Source: Mycolicibacterium parafortuitum (lineage in GTDB: Bacteria; Actinomycetota; Actinomycetes; Mycobacteriales; Mycobacteriaceae). Taken from it: a stretch of DNA of 64,000 nt. The notes beneath the pieces were generated by a model. It was not told where the DNA came from and did no database searches. It saw only the letters and a list, made by a program, of their open reading frames with translations. The DNA is taken from NCBI RefSeq assembly GCF_002086815.1, contig NZ_MVID01000011.1, positions 100,058 through 164,057 of the forward strand, written 5' to 3'. A program made the position numbers and the translations under genes. Below are positions 8,188 to 19,475 of the stretch, piece after piece (the stretch's first letter is position 1; the number at the start of each line of letters is the position of its first letter).

Positions 8188-9501
8188 ATGAGCCAGCTGC
8201 CGCCCACGACCGGTCCGCCCACCGATGCGGCACCGCGTTCGCGCGTGCTGGCCTGGGCGATGTGGGATTTCGGGGCGACGGCGATCAACGCGATCGTCAT
8301 CACGTTCGTCTTCACCGTCTACCTGACCACCACCGTCGGCGACGACCTGCCGGGGGACACCAGCCCGGCGAGCTGGCTGGGCCGCGCGCTGGCGCTGGCG
8401 GGTCTGGTGGTGGCGCTGCTGGCCCCGGTCACCGGGGTGCTGGTCGACGCACCCTCGCGTCGCCGCCGCGCCCTCGCCGTGCTGACCGGGCTCGTGGTGC
8501 TGTTCACGGCCGCACTCAGCCTGATCCGCGACGACCATCGCTACCTGTGGCCGGGTCTGGTGGTGCTGGCGTGCACGGCCGCGTGCAGCGAGCTGGCCAC
8601 GGTGCCCTACAACGCGATGCTGCGCGAACTGTCCACCCCGCAGACGTCGGGCCGCATCTCCGGCATCGGATTGGCGTTGGGCTACTTCGGTAGCGTGCTC
8701 GCGCTGCTGGTGGTCTATCTGGGTTTCATCTCCGGCGACGGCGACACCCGCGGACTGCTCGGGATACCCGTCGCCGACGGCCAGAACGTGCGCGCGGCGA
8801 TGCTGCTGGTCGCCGCGTGGTTCGCGTTGTTCGCGCTTCCTCTGCTGATCTGGGCGCCGAGGAACGACTCGGCGCCCCCGCCGCGGGTCGGCTTCTTCGG
8901 TGCGTACCGGCGGCTGTGGACCGACGTCCGCGCCGAGTGGCGCCGCGACCGCAACCTCGTCTACTACCTGGGCGCCAGTGCCGTGTTCCGGGACGGGCTG
9001 ACCGGGATCTTCACGTTCGGCGCCGTGCTCGGCGTCAACGTCTACGGGGTCTCGGAGGCCGACGTGCTGCTGTTCGGCGTCGCGGCGTGCGTCGTCGCGG
9101 CGCTCGGGGCGGTCGTGGGTGGGCGCTTCGACGACCGGGTGGGCTCCAAGACGGTGATCGTCGCGTCGCTGTCGGCGTTGATCGCGGTGGGTCTGACCCT
9201 GATGGCGGTGTCGGGACCGTTGGCGTTCTGGGTGTGTGGGCTGCTGCTGTGCCTGTTCATCGGCCCGACGCTGTCCTCGGCGCGCACCTTGATGATGCGG
9301 ATGGCCGAACGCGGCAAGGAAGGCGTCACGTTCGGGCTGTACACCACGGCGGGTCGCGCCGCGACTTTCCTGGCGCCGTGGCTGTTTTCGTTGTTCATCG
9401 ACGTATTCGACAGCTACCGCGCCGGGATGGGTGGCCTGGTGCTCGTCGTCGTGCTCGGGCTGGTGCTGTTCCTTCCGGTGCGCGCCCCGCACCGCATCTA
9501 G
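8188..9501 (+). CDS. MFS transporter, UMF1/Atg22-like
   Basis: This 437-residue polytopic membrane protein has about 12 hydrophobic segments. The N-terminal AWAMWDFGATAINAIVITF is characteristic of the UMF1 (Atg22-like) branch of the major facilitator superfamily. It corresponds to Rv2508c. The relatives are annotated as effluxers, some for amino acids, but the substrate is not known. The ATG at 8188 is supported by a leaderless -10 (TATCGT). It ends 5 bases from the stop of the convergent MmpS-like gene with no hairpin between them. Confidence 0.88.
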   Translation: MSQLPPTTGPPTDAAPRSRVLAWAMWDFGATAINAIVITFVFTVYLTTTVGDDLPGDTSPASWLGRALALAGLVVALLAPVTGVLVDAPSRRRRALAVLTGLVVLFTAALSLIRDDHRYLWPGLVVLACTAACSELATVPYNAMLRELSTPQTSGRISGIGLALGYFGSVLALLVVYLGFISGDGDTRGLLGIPVADGQNVRAAMLLVAAWFALFALPLLIWAPRNDSAPPPRVGFFGAYRRLWTDVRAEWRRDRNLVYYLGASAVFRDGLTGIFTFGAVLGVNVYGVSEADVLLFGVAACVVAALGAVVGGRFDDRVGSKTVIVASLSALIAVGLTLMAVSGPLAFWVCGLLLCLFIGPTLSSARTLMMRMAERGKEGVTFGLYTTAGRAATFLAPWLFSLFIDVFDSYRAGMGGLVLVVVLGLVLFLPVRAPHRI

Positions 9502-9505
9502 GGAA

Positions 9506-10291
9506 CTACCCGGTCGACGTGCAGATGGTCAGGCCGACACCGGTGCTCAGGTCCATCTGCACACCGTTGACCGAGATCGAGCACGTCACCTCTCGGCCGA
9601 CGTTGATGATGCTGATGCTGGCCGACGTCTCGCCCGGCTGCGGCAGCGCCACCTCCTTGCTCCACGGCAGCATCACGTTGAACTCGGTCTGCAGCAGCCC
9701 GCCGGTGTCGACGTAGGTCAGGTTGATGGCCCGGCCCTGGCCGTCGACGGTGTAGACGACGGAGTCGGTGGCCCCCCGCGTCGTGGGCGGTTTGAGCGGT
9801 GTCGTCGGGCCGGTCGGAAGCGTGGGCAGCGGCGCCACCGGGGTGGACGGCCTCGTGGTGGTGCGCGGCGCGCGGGTCGTGGGCGTCGGAGACGGGGTGC
9901 TCAGCGACGGCTCCGGTACCGACGGCAGCGGGGCCACCACCGTCTGCTGCCGCGAGCTGTTGACGATCACGAGCGCGATCACCAGACCGATGACCAGGAC
10001 CACGGCGACGCCTGCGACGACCCACAGCCAGCGGGGTGACTTCGGGTCCTGCTGCGGCGGCTCGGCGCCGTAGCCCTGCGGGTTGGGGGGCGGGTACTGA
10101 CCCGTCGCGTACGGGTCGTAGCCGTACGGCGGGTACGCGGGAAGGCGCTCGGTGGGTTGCGGAGCCTGCGCCGGCTGCTGATACGGCGGTCCGTACGGCG
10201 TCTGACTGGCGTAGGCAGGATCGGAGTATCCGGAGTACCCGGAGTTGCGGTCACCCCATTGATCGCTGCCGCGGTCAGGTGAATCTTTCAT
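9506..10291 (-). CDS. Pro/Tyr-rich single-pass membrane protein with MmpS-like C-terminal domain
   Basis: This 261-residue protein begins with a cytoplasmic Pro/Tyr/Gln-rich region (about 1-90, repeats of the PPYGYDPY kind). One transmembrane helix follows (about 94-115, LWVVAGVAVVLVIGLVIALV), then a Thr/Pro linker and a C-terminal beta domain with VTCSISVNGV and two Cys. The end resembles the soluble MmpS domain that partners MmpL lipid exporters, but no mmpL gene is nearby. It takes the place of Rv2507. The ATG at 10291 has an AGGTGG RBS. Confidence 0.8.
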   Translation of the reverse strand: MKDSPDRGSDQWGDRNSGYSGYSDPAYASQTPYGPPYQQPAQAPQPTERLPAYPPYGYDPYATGQYPPPNPQGYGAEPPQQDPKSPRWLWVVAGVAVVLVIGLVIALVIVNSSRQQTVVAPLPSVPEPSLSTPSPTPTTRAPRTTTRPSTPVAPLPTLPTGPTTPLKPPTTRGATDSVVYTVDGQGRAINLTYVDTGGLLQTEFNVMLPWSKEVALPQPGETSASISIINVGREVTCSISVNGVQMDLSTGVGLTICTSTG

Positions 10292-10391
10292 GCCCACCTC
10301 ATGGCTGCGAGGGTACCTGTGCGGCCGCTCAGAGCCGTCGAGCACCGGCCGACCCGGCGGCGCCGGGGCCGACCGTGCACAATCGGGAACC

Positions 10392-12254
10392 GTGGCAGAA
10401 CAGGTCCGCCGGATTTACGGCGCGTCGATGTCACCTGACGCCACCGCGTTCGCCCACCTCGTCGACGACGGCGGGTATCCCCGGGCGGTCCAGCGGTTCC
10501 TGCGCGGGTGGCGCGCGAGCTCGTCGCGCGACGTCGAGCTGCCCGTCGACGGCCCCGTCACCCGCGTACTGCACTCCGCCGACGGGCACTGGCTGGCCTG
10601 CCAGGTCGCGCCCGAAGGCAGTACCCGTAGCCAGATCTGGGTTGTCACAACGGATCCCGATGACCGCGCGGCCCGCCGGATCGACTATTGGCCGTCCGGG
10701 GTGGAGGGCACCGCGGAGCTGATCGGGTGGGACGGCACGCTCGTCGCGGCGATTCTGACCGGTGAGGACGGTGTCGGCAGCTCCTGCCTGATCGATCCCT
10801 CGGGTGGGCCGACCACCGTGCTGGACCGCCGCTCGGGTGGGCGCCTGGTCGACGCGTGGGCCGGTGCCTCGCTGGTGCGGGTCGGTCCGCGCGGCTACCG
10901 CGACCTGATCATGCTGCGTGGACTGGTCGAGACCGGGCTGCTGCCCTATGACCCAGGTTCCACCACCGACACCGGTGTGATCCTCGACGACCACCACCCC
11001 AGACGGCTGCGCACCGGCCCCGACGGGGAGCACTTCGCGCTGTACCAGCCCGCCAAGACCTACGACGTCAACAGCACCGAGGGCTACGTGCGGGCACTGA
11101 TCCGCAGCGAGAACGGCGCCGAACACGCGCGGCTGCTCGAGGTGAGGGTGACCGCGGAGGGCGTCACCTACCAGGTGGTGGCCGAACGGCCGGGTTGCGA
11201 ACTCGACGAGTTCACCGTCAGCGACGACCTGTCGACGGTGGCTCTGCTGTGGAACCTGCACGGCGCCAGCGAATTACAGATTCTCGAATACGCCGACGGG
11301 ACGCTCTACGATCCGATCCCGCTGCCGGGCATGGTGGCCAGTGAGCTCAGCATCAGCGCCGGCGGGTCGATGCTGGCGCTGACCGTCGAAGGTCCGTCGA
11401 ACCCGCCGACGGTGGAACTGGTCGATCCCCGCAGCCGGGAGTGGCAACTCGTCGACCGCGAACCCTCCAGCGGCCCGGTGTCGGCCGATCCGACCTTGGA
11501 GACCATCACCGCCCGCGACGGCATGACCTTCAGCGGATGGCTGTTCACGCCGCCCGACGGCGTCGAGACGATCGGCGCGATGCTGTTCCTGCACGGCGGA
11601 CCCGAAGGGCAGGGCAGACCCGGGTACAACGAGTTCTTCCCGGCGCTGCTCCAGGAGGGAATCTGTGTCTTCCTGCCGAACGTGCGCGGCTCGGGGGGAT
11701 TCGGCCGGTCCTTCATGCACGCCGACGACCGCGAGCGCCGGTTCGCCGCGATCGACGACGTCGCCGATGCGGTGCGGTTCCTGGTCGACGGTGGTCACGC
11801 GCCCGAGGGCAAGGTGGCGTGCTGCGGCTGGTCCTACGGTGGCTACCTGACCCAGGCCGCATTGGCGTTCCACCCCGACCACTTCGCCGCGGGCATCAGC
11901 ATCTGTGGCATGAGCGACCTGAACACCTGGTACCGCAACACCGAACAATGGATCGCCGCGGCGGCCTATCCCAAGTACGGGCATCCGGTCAGCGACCAGG
12001 ATCTGCTCGAACGGCTGTCCCCGCTGCCGCGCGCCGAGGCGATCACCGCGCCACTGCTGCTCGTGCACGGCCTCAACGACACCAACGTGCCGCCGAGCGA
12101 GTCGCAGCAGATGTGCGAAGCGCTGAGCGCGCTCGGACGCAAGGTCGAACTGCTGACCTTCGACGACGACGGCCACGAGATCGACAAACGGGAGAACCGC
12201 GCGGTGTTGCGGCGCGCGATGTGCGATTGGCTCACCGCGGCATTCGCTCGATGA
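10392..12254 (+). CDS. S9 family (prolyl oligopeptidase-like) peptidase
   Basis: This protein of about 620 residues has an N-terminal beta-propeller-like region (about 20-400) and a C-terminal alpha/beta hydrolase domain. The triad is Ser481 (GWSYGG), Asp563 (GLNDTNVP) and His595 (DDGHE). Acylaminoacyl or oligopeptidase activity is likely, and no signal peptide is visible. The start is uncertain: GTG at 10392 has CACAAT 8 nt upstream as a weak leaderless -10, and ATG at 10428 is the alternative. The upstream MmpS-like gene is divergent. Weak hairpins follow the stop. Confidence 0.85.
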   Translation: MAEQVRRIYGASMSPDATAFAHLVDDGGYPRAVQRFLRGWRASSSRDVELPVDGPVTRVLHSADGHWLACQVAPEGSTRSQIWVVTTDPDDRAARRIDYWPSGVEGTAELIGWDGTLVAAILTGEDGVGSSCLIDPSGGPTTVLDRRSGGRLVDAWAGASLVRVGPRGYRDLIMLRGLVETGLLPYDPGSTTDTGVILDDHHPRRLRTGPDGEHFALYQPAKTYDVNSTEGYVRALIRSENGAEHARLLEVRVTAEGVTYQVVAERPGCELDEFTVSDDLSTVALLWNLHGASELQILEYADGTLYDPIPLPGMVASELSISAGGSMLALTVEGPSNPPTVELVDPRSREWQLVDREPSSGPVSADPTLETITARDGMTFSGWLFTPPDGVETIGAMLFLHGGPEGQGRPGYNEFFPALLQEGICVFLPNVRGSGGFGRSFMHADDRERRFAAIDDVADAVRFLVDGGHAPEGKVACCGWSYGGYLTQAALAFHPDHFAAGISICGMSDLNTWYRNTEQWIAAAAYPKYGHPVSDQDLLERLSPLPRAEAITAPLLLVHGLNDTNVPPSESQQMCEALSALGRKVELLTFDDDGHEIDKRENRAVLRRAMCDWLTAAFAR

Positions 12255-12267
12255 CCTGTCCGAGCTG

Positions 12268-12300
12268 AGGTTTACCGGAATTTTCCGCGGGGTAAAACCT
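12268..12300 (+). terminator. Imperfect hairpin after the S9 peptidase
   Basis: AGGTTTACC (12268-12276) pairs with GGTAAAACCT (12291-12300) with one bulged A. It starts 13 bases after the stop codon. Confidence 0.45.
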
Positions 12301-12302
12301 TG

Positions 12303-12327
12303 CTGCGCGCCACTTCCGGGCGCGCAG
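12303..12327 (+). promoter_or_regulatory. GC-rich hairpin just upstream of the small membrane protein RBS
   Basis: CTGCGCGCC (12303-12311) pairs with GGCGCGCAG (12319-12327) around a 7-nt loop. The AAGGAGG ribosome binding site begins 3 nt later, so the stem may be a terminator end or a leader structure. Confidence 0.5.
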
Positions 12328-12343
12328 ACCAAGGAGGCACACA

Positions 12344-12547
12344 ATGCGAGGAATTCTCGGGGTCATTGTGCTCGTCTGGTTGTTGATCGGCGTGTTCGCC
12401 GCGTATCAACGCGATTACTTCAGCGGTAGCGAAACGAATTGCGCCACAGCCGGAAGCATCGCATTGACCGTCGTGGCCGGGCCGCTGAACTATGCGGGCG
12501 TCAACCCGAAAGTCACCGAATGCAACGTCCCGCAACCCAGTCAGTAG
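12344..12547 (+). CDS. Small exported/membrane protein, unknown function
   Basis: This 67-residue protein has one hydrophobic N-terminal helix (about 4-20, ILGVIVLVWLLIGVFAAY) and a short outer part with two Cys (NCAT and TECN) that could form a disulfide. The start has a near-perfect RBS, AAGGAGG, 6 nt upstream. It is followed 36 bases later by another tiny membrane protein, and the two probably form a transcription unit. I recognise no named domain. Confidence 0.75.
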   Translation: MRGILGVIVLVWLLIGVFAAYQRDYFSGSETNCATAGSIALTVVAGPLNYAGVNPKVTECNVPQPSQ

Positions 12548-12583
12548 AACGCTGATTGGCCGACCGGAAAGAAATGGACTGAC

Positions 12584-12739
12584 ATGATCGTCTTCGGAGC
12601 GATTCTGCTGCTTCTGGGATACCTGTTCAGCATGCCGATCCTGTTCTACATCGGCATCGTGCTGCTCGTCATCGGTGCGGTGTTCTGGATCCTGGGATCC
12701 GTTGGCCGCCCGGTCGCGGGTCGCAGAGCCTGGTATTAG
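12584..12739 (+). CDS. Very small membrane protein, DUF6131-like
   Basis: This 51-residue frame starts MIVFGAILLLLGYLF, continues with a second hydrophobic stretch FYIGIVLLVIGAVFWIL, and ends in a short basic tail (GRRAWY). The two-helix hairpin with Gly after the first segment resembles the DUF6131 family of tiny mycobacterial membrane proteins. It lies 36 bases downstream of the 67-residue protein. The function is unknown. The frame is short, but its composition and clean start/stop make it credible. Confidence 0.65.
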   Translation: MIVFGAILLLLGYLFSMPILFYIGIVLLVIGAVFWILGSVGRPVAGRRAWY

Positions 12740-12759
12740 CAGGCGGACTCACTCGACGC

Positions 12760-13374
12760 CTAGCTGTTTGCGGCCGAGGTCAGCGCCGCGACCGTCATCT
12801 CCCGTAAGACGGTGCGCGAGCTGGCCTCGGCCGTTTTCGTCGCTCCCGGCTTCATGCTGTGGGCTGTCGAGTTGAGCAGACCGAACGTTCCGTGGGCCAT
12901 CACGCGAGCAGCGGTCTCGGTCAACAGGGGATCGCGCCGCTGCAACACGTCCACCCAGATCTCGACGTACTGCCGCTGTTTACGCCGCACCTGACGCTTC
13001 GCCACGGGCGGCAGGTTGCCCAGGTCGCGGTCCTGGATGCGGATCAGGTCGGACTCGTCGAGGGCGAAGTCCAGATGGAAGTCGATCAGGTTCTGCAGCG
13101 CCGAGTCCGCGTCGGCGGCGGCGTCGACCACTTCGGTCGCACCGGCCAGCAGTCGGGTGCTGATCCCCACCAGCAGCTCCGACAGCAGGGCCTCCTTGTT
13201 CGGGAAGTGCCGGTAGATCGCCGGGCCGCTGACCCCGGCAGCGGCGCCGATGTCCTCGAGCCGCACCGCCAGATAGCCGTGTTCGGCGAACAGCCGCTCG
13301 GCCGCGGCGACCAGCTGACCACGGCGATCGGACTTCGCCCTGCTGCGTGGCGAGGCCGCATCCGTGGAAGCCAT
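12760..13374 (-). CDS. bkaR: TetR-family repressor, BkaR-like
   Basis: This 204-residue TetR regulator has its helix-turn-helix at about residues 17-65 (LFAEHGYLAVRLEDIGAAAG..IYRHFPNKEALL). It is divergent from accD1, exactly as Rv2506 is in M. tuberculosis. Rv2506 (BkaR) is described as repressing the branched-chain keto-acid/leucine operon. GGGAGG lies 8 nt before the ATG. The intergenic region contains two copies of a palindrome (13409-13450) that are the likely operators, so the protein probably represses accD1 and possibly itself. The ligand is probably a CoA intermediate of leucine breakdown (inference). Confidence 0.9.
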   Translation of the reverse strand: MASTDAASPRSRAKSDRRGQLVAAAERLFAEHGYLAVRLEDIGAAAGVSGPAIYRHFPNKEALLSELLVGISTRLLAGATEVVDAAADADSALQNLIDFHLDFALDESDLIRIQDRDLGNLPPVAKRQVRRKQRQYVEIWVDVLQRRDPLLTETAARVMAHGTFGLLNSTAHSMKPGATKTAEASSRTVLREMTVAALTSAANS

Positions 13375-13408
13375 GTGACGAACCTCCCGCCGATGGTAGA
13401 CACCAACA

Positions 13409-15019
<1,611 letters not shown>

Positions 15020-15021
15020 AC

Positions 15022-17004
15022 ATGTTCGATACGGTTCTGGTGGCCAACCGCGGCGAGATCGCGGTCCGGGTCATCCGCACGCTGCGCTCGATGGGGATCC
15101 GCTCGGTCGCGGTGTTCAGCGACGCCGACGCCGGCGCCCGGCACGTCCGGGAGGCCGACGTCGCGGTCAACATCGGGCCCGCTCCGGCGCGACAGAGCTA
15201 CCTGTCCGTCGACGCGCTGCTGTCCGCGATCGAGCGCACCGGCGCGCAGGCCGTCCATCCAGGATACGGATTCCTTTCGGAGAACTCGCAATTCGCCGAT
15301 GCGCTGAAGTCCGCGGGGGTGGTGTTCATCGGCCCGCCGGTCTCGGCGATCGAGACCATGGGCGACAAGATCTCGGCCAAGGCGGCCGTCTCGGCGTTCG
15401 GTGTCCCCGTAGTTCCGGGGATCTCGCGGCCCGGGCTGAGCGACGACGATCTGATCGCCGGCGCGCCGGAGATCGGCTTCCCGGTCCTGGTGAAACCGTC
15501 CGCCGGCGGCGGCGGTAAGGGGATGCGGGTCGTCCAGGAAGCCAGTGAGTTACTCGCCGCCCTCGTCTCCGCCCGCCGCGAGGCGGCGTCGGCGTTCGGT
15601 GACGACACGCTGTTCCTGGAGCGGTTCGTGCTCAACCCGCGCCACATCGAGGTGCAGGTGCTCGCCGACAACCACGGCAACGTCGTGCATCTCGGTGAGC
15701 GGGAGTGCAGCCTGCAACGTCGCCACCAGAAGGTGATCGAAGAGGCGCCGTCGCCGCTACTCGATCTCGACACCCGCGCGCGGATCGGCACCGCGGCTTG
15801 CGACACCGCACGCAGTGTCGACTACACCGGGGCGGGAACCGTCGAGTTCATCGTCTCCGCCGACCGGCCCGACGAGTTCTTCTTCATGGAGATGAACACC
15901 CGCCTGCAGGTCGAACATCCGGTCACCGAGATGGTGACCGGACTCGACCTGGTCGAGCTGCAGGTCCGGGTCGCCGCGGGGGAGAAGCTGCCGATCGAGC
16001 AGCACGACATCCGGCTCGACGGCCACGCGATCGAGGCGCGGGTGTACGCCGAGGATCCCGCGCGCGGATTCCTGCCCACCGGCGGCGATGTCGTCGGTCT
16101 GCGGGAACCGGCCGGGCCCGGCATCCGCGTCGACTCCGGGCTGCGGGTCGGCACCGTGGTCGGCAGCGATTACGACCCGATGCTGGCCAAGGTGATCGCG
16201 CACGCCGCCGACCGTCCGGCCGCACTGCGCGCGCTCGATGCCGCGCTCGCCGACACCGCGGTGCTCGGGCTGACCACCAACGTGGAGTTCCTGCGCTTCC
16301 TGCTCGCCGACCGCGACGTCGTCGCCGGGGACCTGGACACCGGGCTGCTCGACCGGCGGCTGCCCGATTTCGTGCAGGCGCTTGCCTCCGACGACGATTT
16401 GATCGCCGGGGCCGCCTACCGCTGGCTGCGGTCCTGGCCCGTGACGCCCGCAGACCCCTGGGAGGTGCCGTCGGGCTGGCGCATCGCCGGCCGCGCACCC
16501 ACCACCGTCCGGTTGCACGCCGGTGAGCGCACCGACCACGTCTGGCTCACCGGCACCCCCGACAACGCGACCGCGACCGTCGAAGGCGGGGAAACCCGAA
16601 CGCTGCGCGCGGAATTGGACGGCGACCGGCTTGCGGTCACGATCGACGGACTGCGCACCGACTACACCGTCGCCGAGGCCGGACACCAAGTGTGGCTGGC
16701 CGGCGCCGGACGCGTCGCGATGATCGAGGAGGTCCGCGAGGCGCCGGTGCGCCCCGACGACGAACACAGCGGAGACGCCGAACTGACCAGCCCGATGCCG
16801 GGCGCCGTGGTCGCCGTCGGCGTCGAGGACGGGGCGACCGTCGCGGCGGGGACCGTGGTGGTCACCGTCGAGGCGATGAAGATGGAGCACGCGTTGTCCG
16901 CACCCGTCGACGGGGTGGTGGAACTGTTGGTCGACGCGGGCGAACAAGTCAAGGTGGGTCAGGTCCTGGCCCGCGTAACGGCAAGCAAGGAGCCGCAATC
17001 ATGA
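15022..17004 (+). CDS. accA1: Acyl-CoA carboxylase alpha subunit (biotin carboxylase + biotin carrier)
   Basis: This 660-residue subunit carboxylates its own biotin using ATP and bicarbonate and works with AccD1. The biotin carboxylase domain (about 1-445) has the ATP-grasp glycine loop [10 protein letters not shown] near residue 160 and the [14 protein letters not shown] active-site segment. The C-terminal biotinyl domain contains EAMKMEH with biotinylated Lys620. The length agrees with Rv2501c (654). Its stop overlaps the fadE19 start (ATGA), indicating translational coupling. Confidence 0.97.
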   Translation: MFDTVLVANRGEIAVRVIRTLRSMGIRSVAVFSDADAGARHVREADVAVNIGPAPARQSYLSVDALLSAIERTGAQAVHPGYGFLSENSQFADALKSAGVVFIGPPVSAIETMGDKISAKAAVSAFGVPVVPGISRPGLSDDDLIAGAPEIGFPVLVKPSAGGGGKGMRVVQEASELLAALVSARREAASAFGDDTLFLERFVLNPRHIEVQVLADNHGNVVHLGERECSLQRRHQKVIEEAPSPLLDLDTRARIGTAACDTARSVDYTGAGTVEFIVSADRPDEFFFMEMNTRLQVEHPVTEMVTGLDLVELQVRVAAGEKLPIEQHDIRLDGHAIEARVYAEDPARGFLPTGGDVVGLREPAGPGIRVDSGLRVGTVVGSDYDPMLAKVIAHAADRPAALRALDAALADTAVLGLTTNVEFLRFLLADRDVVAGDLDTGLLDRRLPDFVQALASDDDLIAGAAYRWLRSWPVTPADPWEVPSGWRIAGRAPTTVRLHAGERTDHVWLTGTPDNATATVEGGETRTLRAELDGDRLAVTIDGLRTDYTVAEAGHQVWLAGAGRVAMIEEVREAPVRPDDEHSGDAELTSPMPGAVVAVGVEDGATVAAGTVVVTVEAMKMEHALSAPVDGVVELLVDAGEQVKVGQVLARVTASKEPQS

Positions 17005-18161
17005 CCGAATTTCTCGCGACCGGGACGCTGCCCGACCACTACGCGGAGCTCGCCAAGACGGTGCGGGACTTCGCTCAGAGCGTCGTCGCGCCCGTCGCGG
17101 CCAAACACGACGAGGAACATTCGTTTCCGTACGAAGTCGTTTCCGGCATGGCCGATATGGGCCTGTTCGGGCTGCCGTTCCCCGAGGAGTACGGCGGCAT
17201 GGGCGGAGACTACTTCGCGCTGTGCCTGGCGCTCGAAGAACTTGGCAAGGTCGACCAGAGTGTGGCGATCACGCTGGAGGCCGGTGTCTCCCTCGGGGCG
17301 ATGCCGGTGTACCGGTTCGGCTCCGAGGACCAGAAGCAGGAATGGCTGCCGCTGCTCGCCAGCGGCAAGGCGCTCGGCGCGTTCGGTCTGACTGAGGCGG
17401 GCGGCGGCAGTGACGCGGGCGCGACGAAGACCACCGCCAAACTCGACGACGGCCACTGGGTTATCAATGGCAGCAAGCAGTTCATCACCAACTCCGGCAC
17501 CGACATCACCAAACTGGTCACCGTCACCGCGGTCACCGGCGAGAACAACGGCAAGAAGGAGATCTCGTCGATCCTGGTGCCGGTCCCGACCCCCGGCTTC
17601 ACCGCCGAGCCGGCCTACAACAAGGTGGGCTGGAACGCGTCGGACACCCATCCGCTGAGCTTCGACGACGTCCGAGTTCCCGAGCAGAACCTGCTCGGTG
17701 AGCGTGGCCGCGGCTACGCGAACTTCCTGCGGATCCTCGACGAGGGCCGGATCGCGATCGCGGCGCTGTCGGTCGGTGCCGCGCAGGGCTGTGTGGACGA
17801 AAGCGTCAAGTACGCCAAGGAACGTGAGGCCTTCGGCCGCCCGATCGGCAGCAACCAGGCGATCGCGTTCAAGATCGCCCGGATGGAGGCCCGGGCCCAC
17901 GTCGCGCGCGCCGCGTACTACGACGCGGCCGCACTGCTGTTGTCGGGCAAGCCGTTCAAGAAGCAGGCCGCGATCGCCAAGATGGTCGCCAGCGAGGCCG
18001 CGATGGACAACGCCCGTGACGCCACCCAGATCTTCGGCGGCTACGGTTTCATGAACGAGTACTCGGTGGCCCGGCACTACCGCGATTCGAAGATCCTCGA
18101 AATCGGCGAGGGCACAACGGAAGTGCAGTTGCTGCTGATCGGACGGGAGCTCGGGCTGTGA
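17001..18161 (+). CDS. fadE19: Acyl-CoA dehydrogenase (isovaleryl-CoA dehydrogenase-like)
   Basis: This 386-residue flavoenzyme has the signatures [13 protein letters not shown] and, near the end, [12 protein letters not shown]. Glu370 in IGEGTTEV occupies the catalytic-base position of short-chain dehydrogenases. From its operon it should oxidise isovaleryl-CoA to 3-methylcrotonyl-CoA, the step before AccA1/AccD1. It matches Rv2500c. ATGA overlap with accA1 and GTGA overlap with the next gene show tight coupling. Confidence 0.95.
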   Translation: MTEFLATGTLPDHYAELAKTVRDFAQSVVAPVAAKHDEEHSFPYEVVSGMADMGLFGLPFPEEYGGMGGDYFALCLALEELGKVDQSVAITLEAGVSLGAMPVYRFGSEDQKQEWLPLLASGKALGAFGLTEAGGGSDAGATKTTAKLDDGHWVINGSKQFITNSGTDITKLVTVTAVTGENNGKKEISSILVPVPTPGFTAEPAYNKVGWNASDTHPLSFDDVRVPEQNLLGERGRGYANFLRILDEGRIAIAALSVGAAQGCVDESVKYAKEREAFGRPIGSNQAIAFKIARMEARAHVARAAYYDAAALLLSGKPFKKQAAIAKMVASEAAMDNARDATQIFGGYGFMNEYSVARHYRDSKILEIGEGTTEVQLLLIGRELGL

Positions 18162-18673
18162 GCGCAGCGGACGATCGAGGCGACGCACCGAAGAAGATCG
18201 TCGTCCAGCGAGGGCTGTGGTTCGAGGAGTTCGAGACCGGCGTGCTCTATCAGCACCGGCCCGGACGCACCATCACCGAGGCCGACAACGTGTTGTTCAC
18301 GACGCTGACGATGAACACCCAGGCGCTGCACCTCGATGCCGCGTTCTCGGATGCGTTGCCGCCGTTCCACCAGCGGCTGGTCAACTCGATGTTCACGCTG
18401 TCGACGCTGGTCGGCCTGTCGGTCGCGCAACTGACCCAGGGCACGATCGTCGGCAACCTCGGGTTCGGTGAGGTGGCCTTTCCGAAGCCTCTGTTCCACG
18501 GCGACACGCTGTACGCCGAGACCGAGGTCACCGACAAGCGGGAATCCAAGAGCCGCCCGGGGGAGGGGATCGTCACCTTCAGCCACGTCGGGCGCAACCA
18601 GCATGGCGATATCGTGGCGACGGCATCGCGGAAGACCATGGTGCGCAAGCGACCCGAAGGAGATGCGCAGTGA
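18158..18673 (+). CDS. MaoC-like (R)-enoyl-CoA hydratase
   Basis: This 171-residue hot-dog-fold protein matches Rv2499c. The MaoC hydratase motif appears as the ADNVLFTTLTMNTQALHLD region with the Asp/His pair. In M. tuberculosis this gene product is reported as an itaconyl-CoA hydratase working with the CitE-like lyase. In leucine breakdown it may hydrate methylglutaconyl-CoA. GTG at 18158 overlaps the fadE19 stop, and its own stop overlaps the citE GTG. Confidence 0.9.
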   Translation: MSAADDRGDAPKKIVVQRGLWFEEFETGVLYQHRPGRTITEADNVLFTTLTMNTQALHLDAAFSDALPPFHQRLVNSMFTLSTLVGLSVAQLTQGTIVGNLGFGEVAFPKPLFHGDTLYAETEVTDKRESKSRPGEGIVTFSHVGRNQHGDIVATASRKTMVRKRPEGDAQ

Positions 18674-19473
18674 CCCTGGCGCCTGGGACGGCGTGGCTGT
18701 TCTGCCCCGCGGACCGACCGGAACGATTCGAGAAGGCCGCCGCGGCTGCCGATATCGTGATCCTCGACCTGGAGGACGGGGTGGCGGCCAAGGACCGGCC
18801 GGCGGCCCGCGAGGCGTTGGTGAACACCCCACTGGATCCGCAGCGGACCGTGGTGCGGGTCAACCCCACCGGCACCGCCGATCACGAACCCGACCTGGAG
18901 GCCGTCTCCCGCACCGCGTACACCACGGTGATGCTGGCCAAAACCGAAGCGCCCGAACAGGTCAGCGCGTTGGCGCCGTTGGACGTGATCGTGCTGATCG
19001 AGACGCCGCTGGGGGCGCTGAACGTCGTCGAGCTGGCCCGGGTGGACAACGCGTACGCGCTGATGTGGGGCGCCGAGGACCTGTTCGCCGCGCTCGGCGG
19101 GACGGCGAACCGCTACCCGGATGGCTCCTACCGCGAGGTCGCCCGCCATGTCCGGTCCCAGACGCTGCTGGCCGCCAAGGCCTACGGGCGGGTCGCGCTG
19201 GATTCGGTGTTCCTCGACATCAAGAATCTCGACGGGTTGCGCGCCGAGGTCGACGACGCGGTCGCCGTCGGCTTCGACGGCAAGGTCGCGATCCACCCGA
19301 CGCAGACCGCGGTGATCCGGGGCGGCTACACACCGACCGAGAAGGAAGCGGACTGGGCGCGACGGGTGCTGGCCGCGGCGCGGACCGAACGCGGCGTGTT
19401 CCAGTTCGAAGGCCAGATGGTCGACATGCCGGTGCTACGGCGTGCCGAGAGGATCGTCGCGCTGGCGCCCTAG
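18670..19473 (+). CDS. citE: CitE-like beta-hydroxyacyl-CoA lyase
   Basis: This 267-residue TIM-barrel enzyme belongs to the HpcH/HpaI-CitE family. It has the VILDLEDGVA metal-binding segment, VLIETPLGAL, MWGAEDLFAALGG and KVAIHPTQ. The M. tuberculosis homologue Rv2498c is reported to cleave (S)-citramalyl-CoA and (R)-HMG-CoA, linking itaconate disposal to leucine catabolism. It is the last gene of the operon here. In M. tuberculosis the bkdABC keto-acid dehydrogenase genes follow, but here a convergent enoyl-CoA hydratase ends 2 bases away. Confidence 0.94.
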   Translation: MTLAPGTAWLFCPADRPERFEKAAAAADIVILDLEDGVAAKDRPAAREALVNTPLDPQRTVVRVNPTGTADHEPDLEAVSRTAYTTVMLAKTEAPEQVSALAPLDVIVLIETPLGALNVVELARVDNAYALMWGAEDLFAALGGTANRYPDGSYREVARHVRSQTLLAAKAYGRVALDSVFLDIKNLDGLRAEVDDAVAVGFDGKVAIHPTQTAVIRGGYTPTEKEADWARRVLAAARTERGVFQFEGQMVDMPVLRRAERIVALAP

Positions 19474-19475
19474 GT

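Noticed and set aside
8095..9492. 465-residue minus-strand frame over the MFS gene
   Set aside because: It is His/Arg/Gln-rich shadow of the transporter; the plus-strand frame has membrane helices and family motifs.
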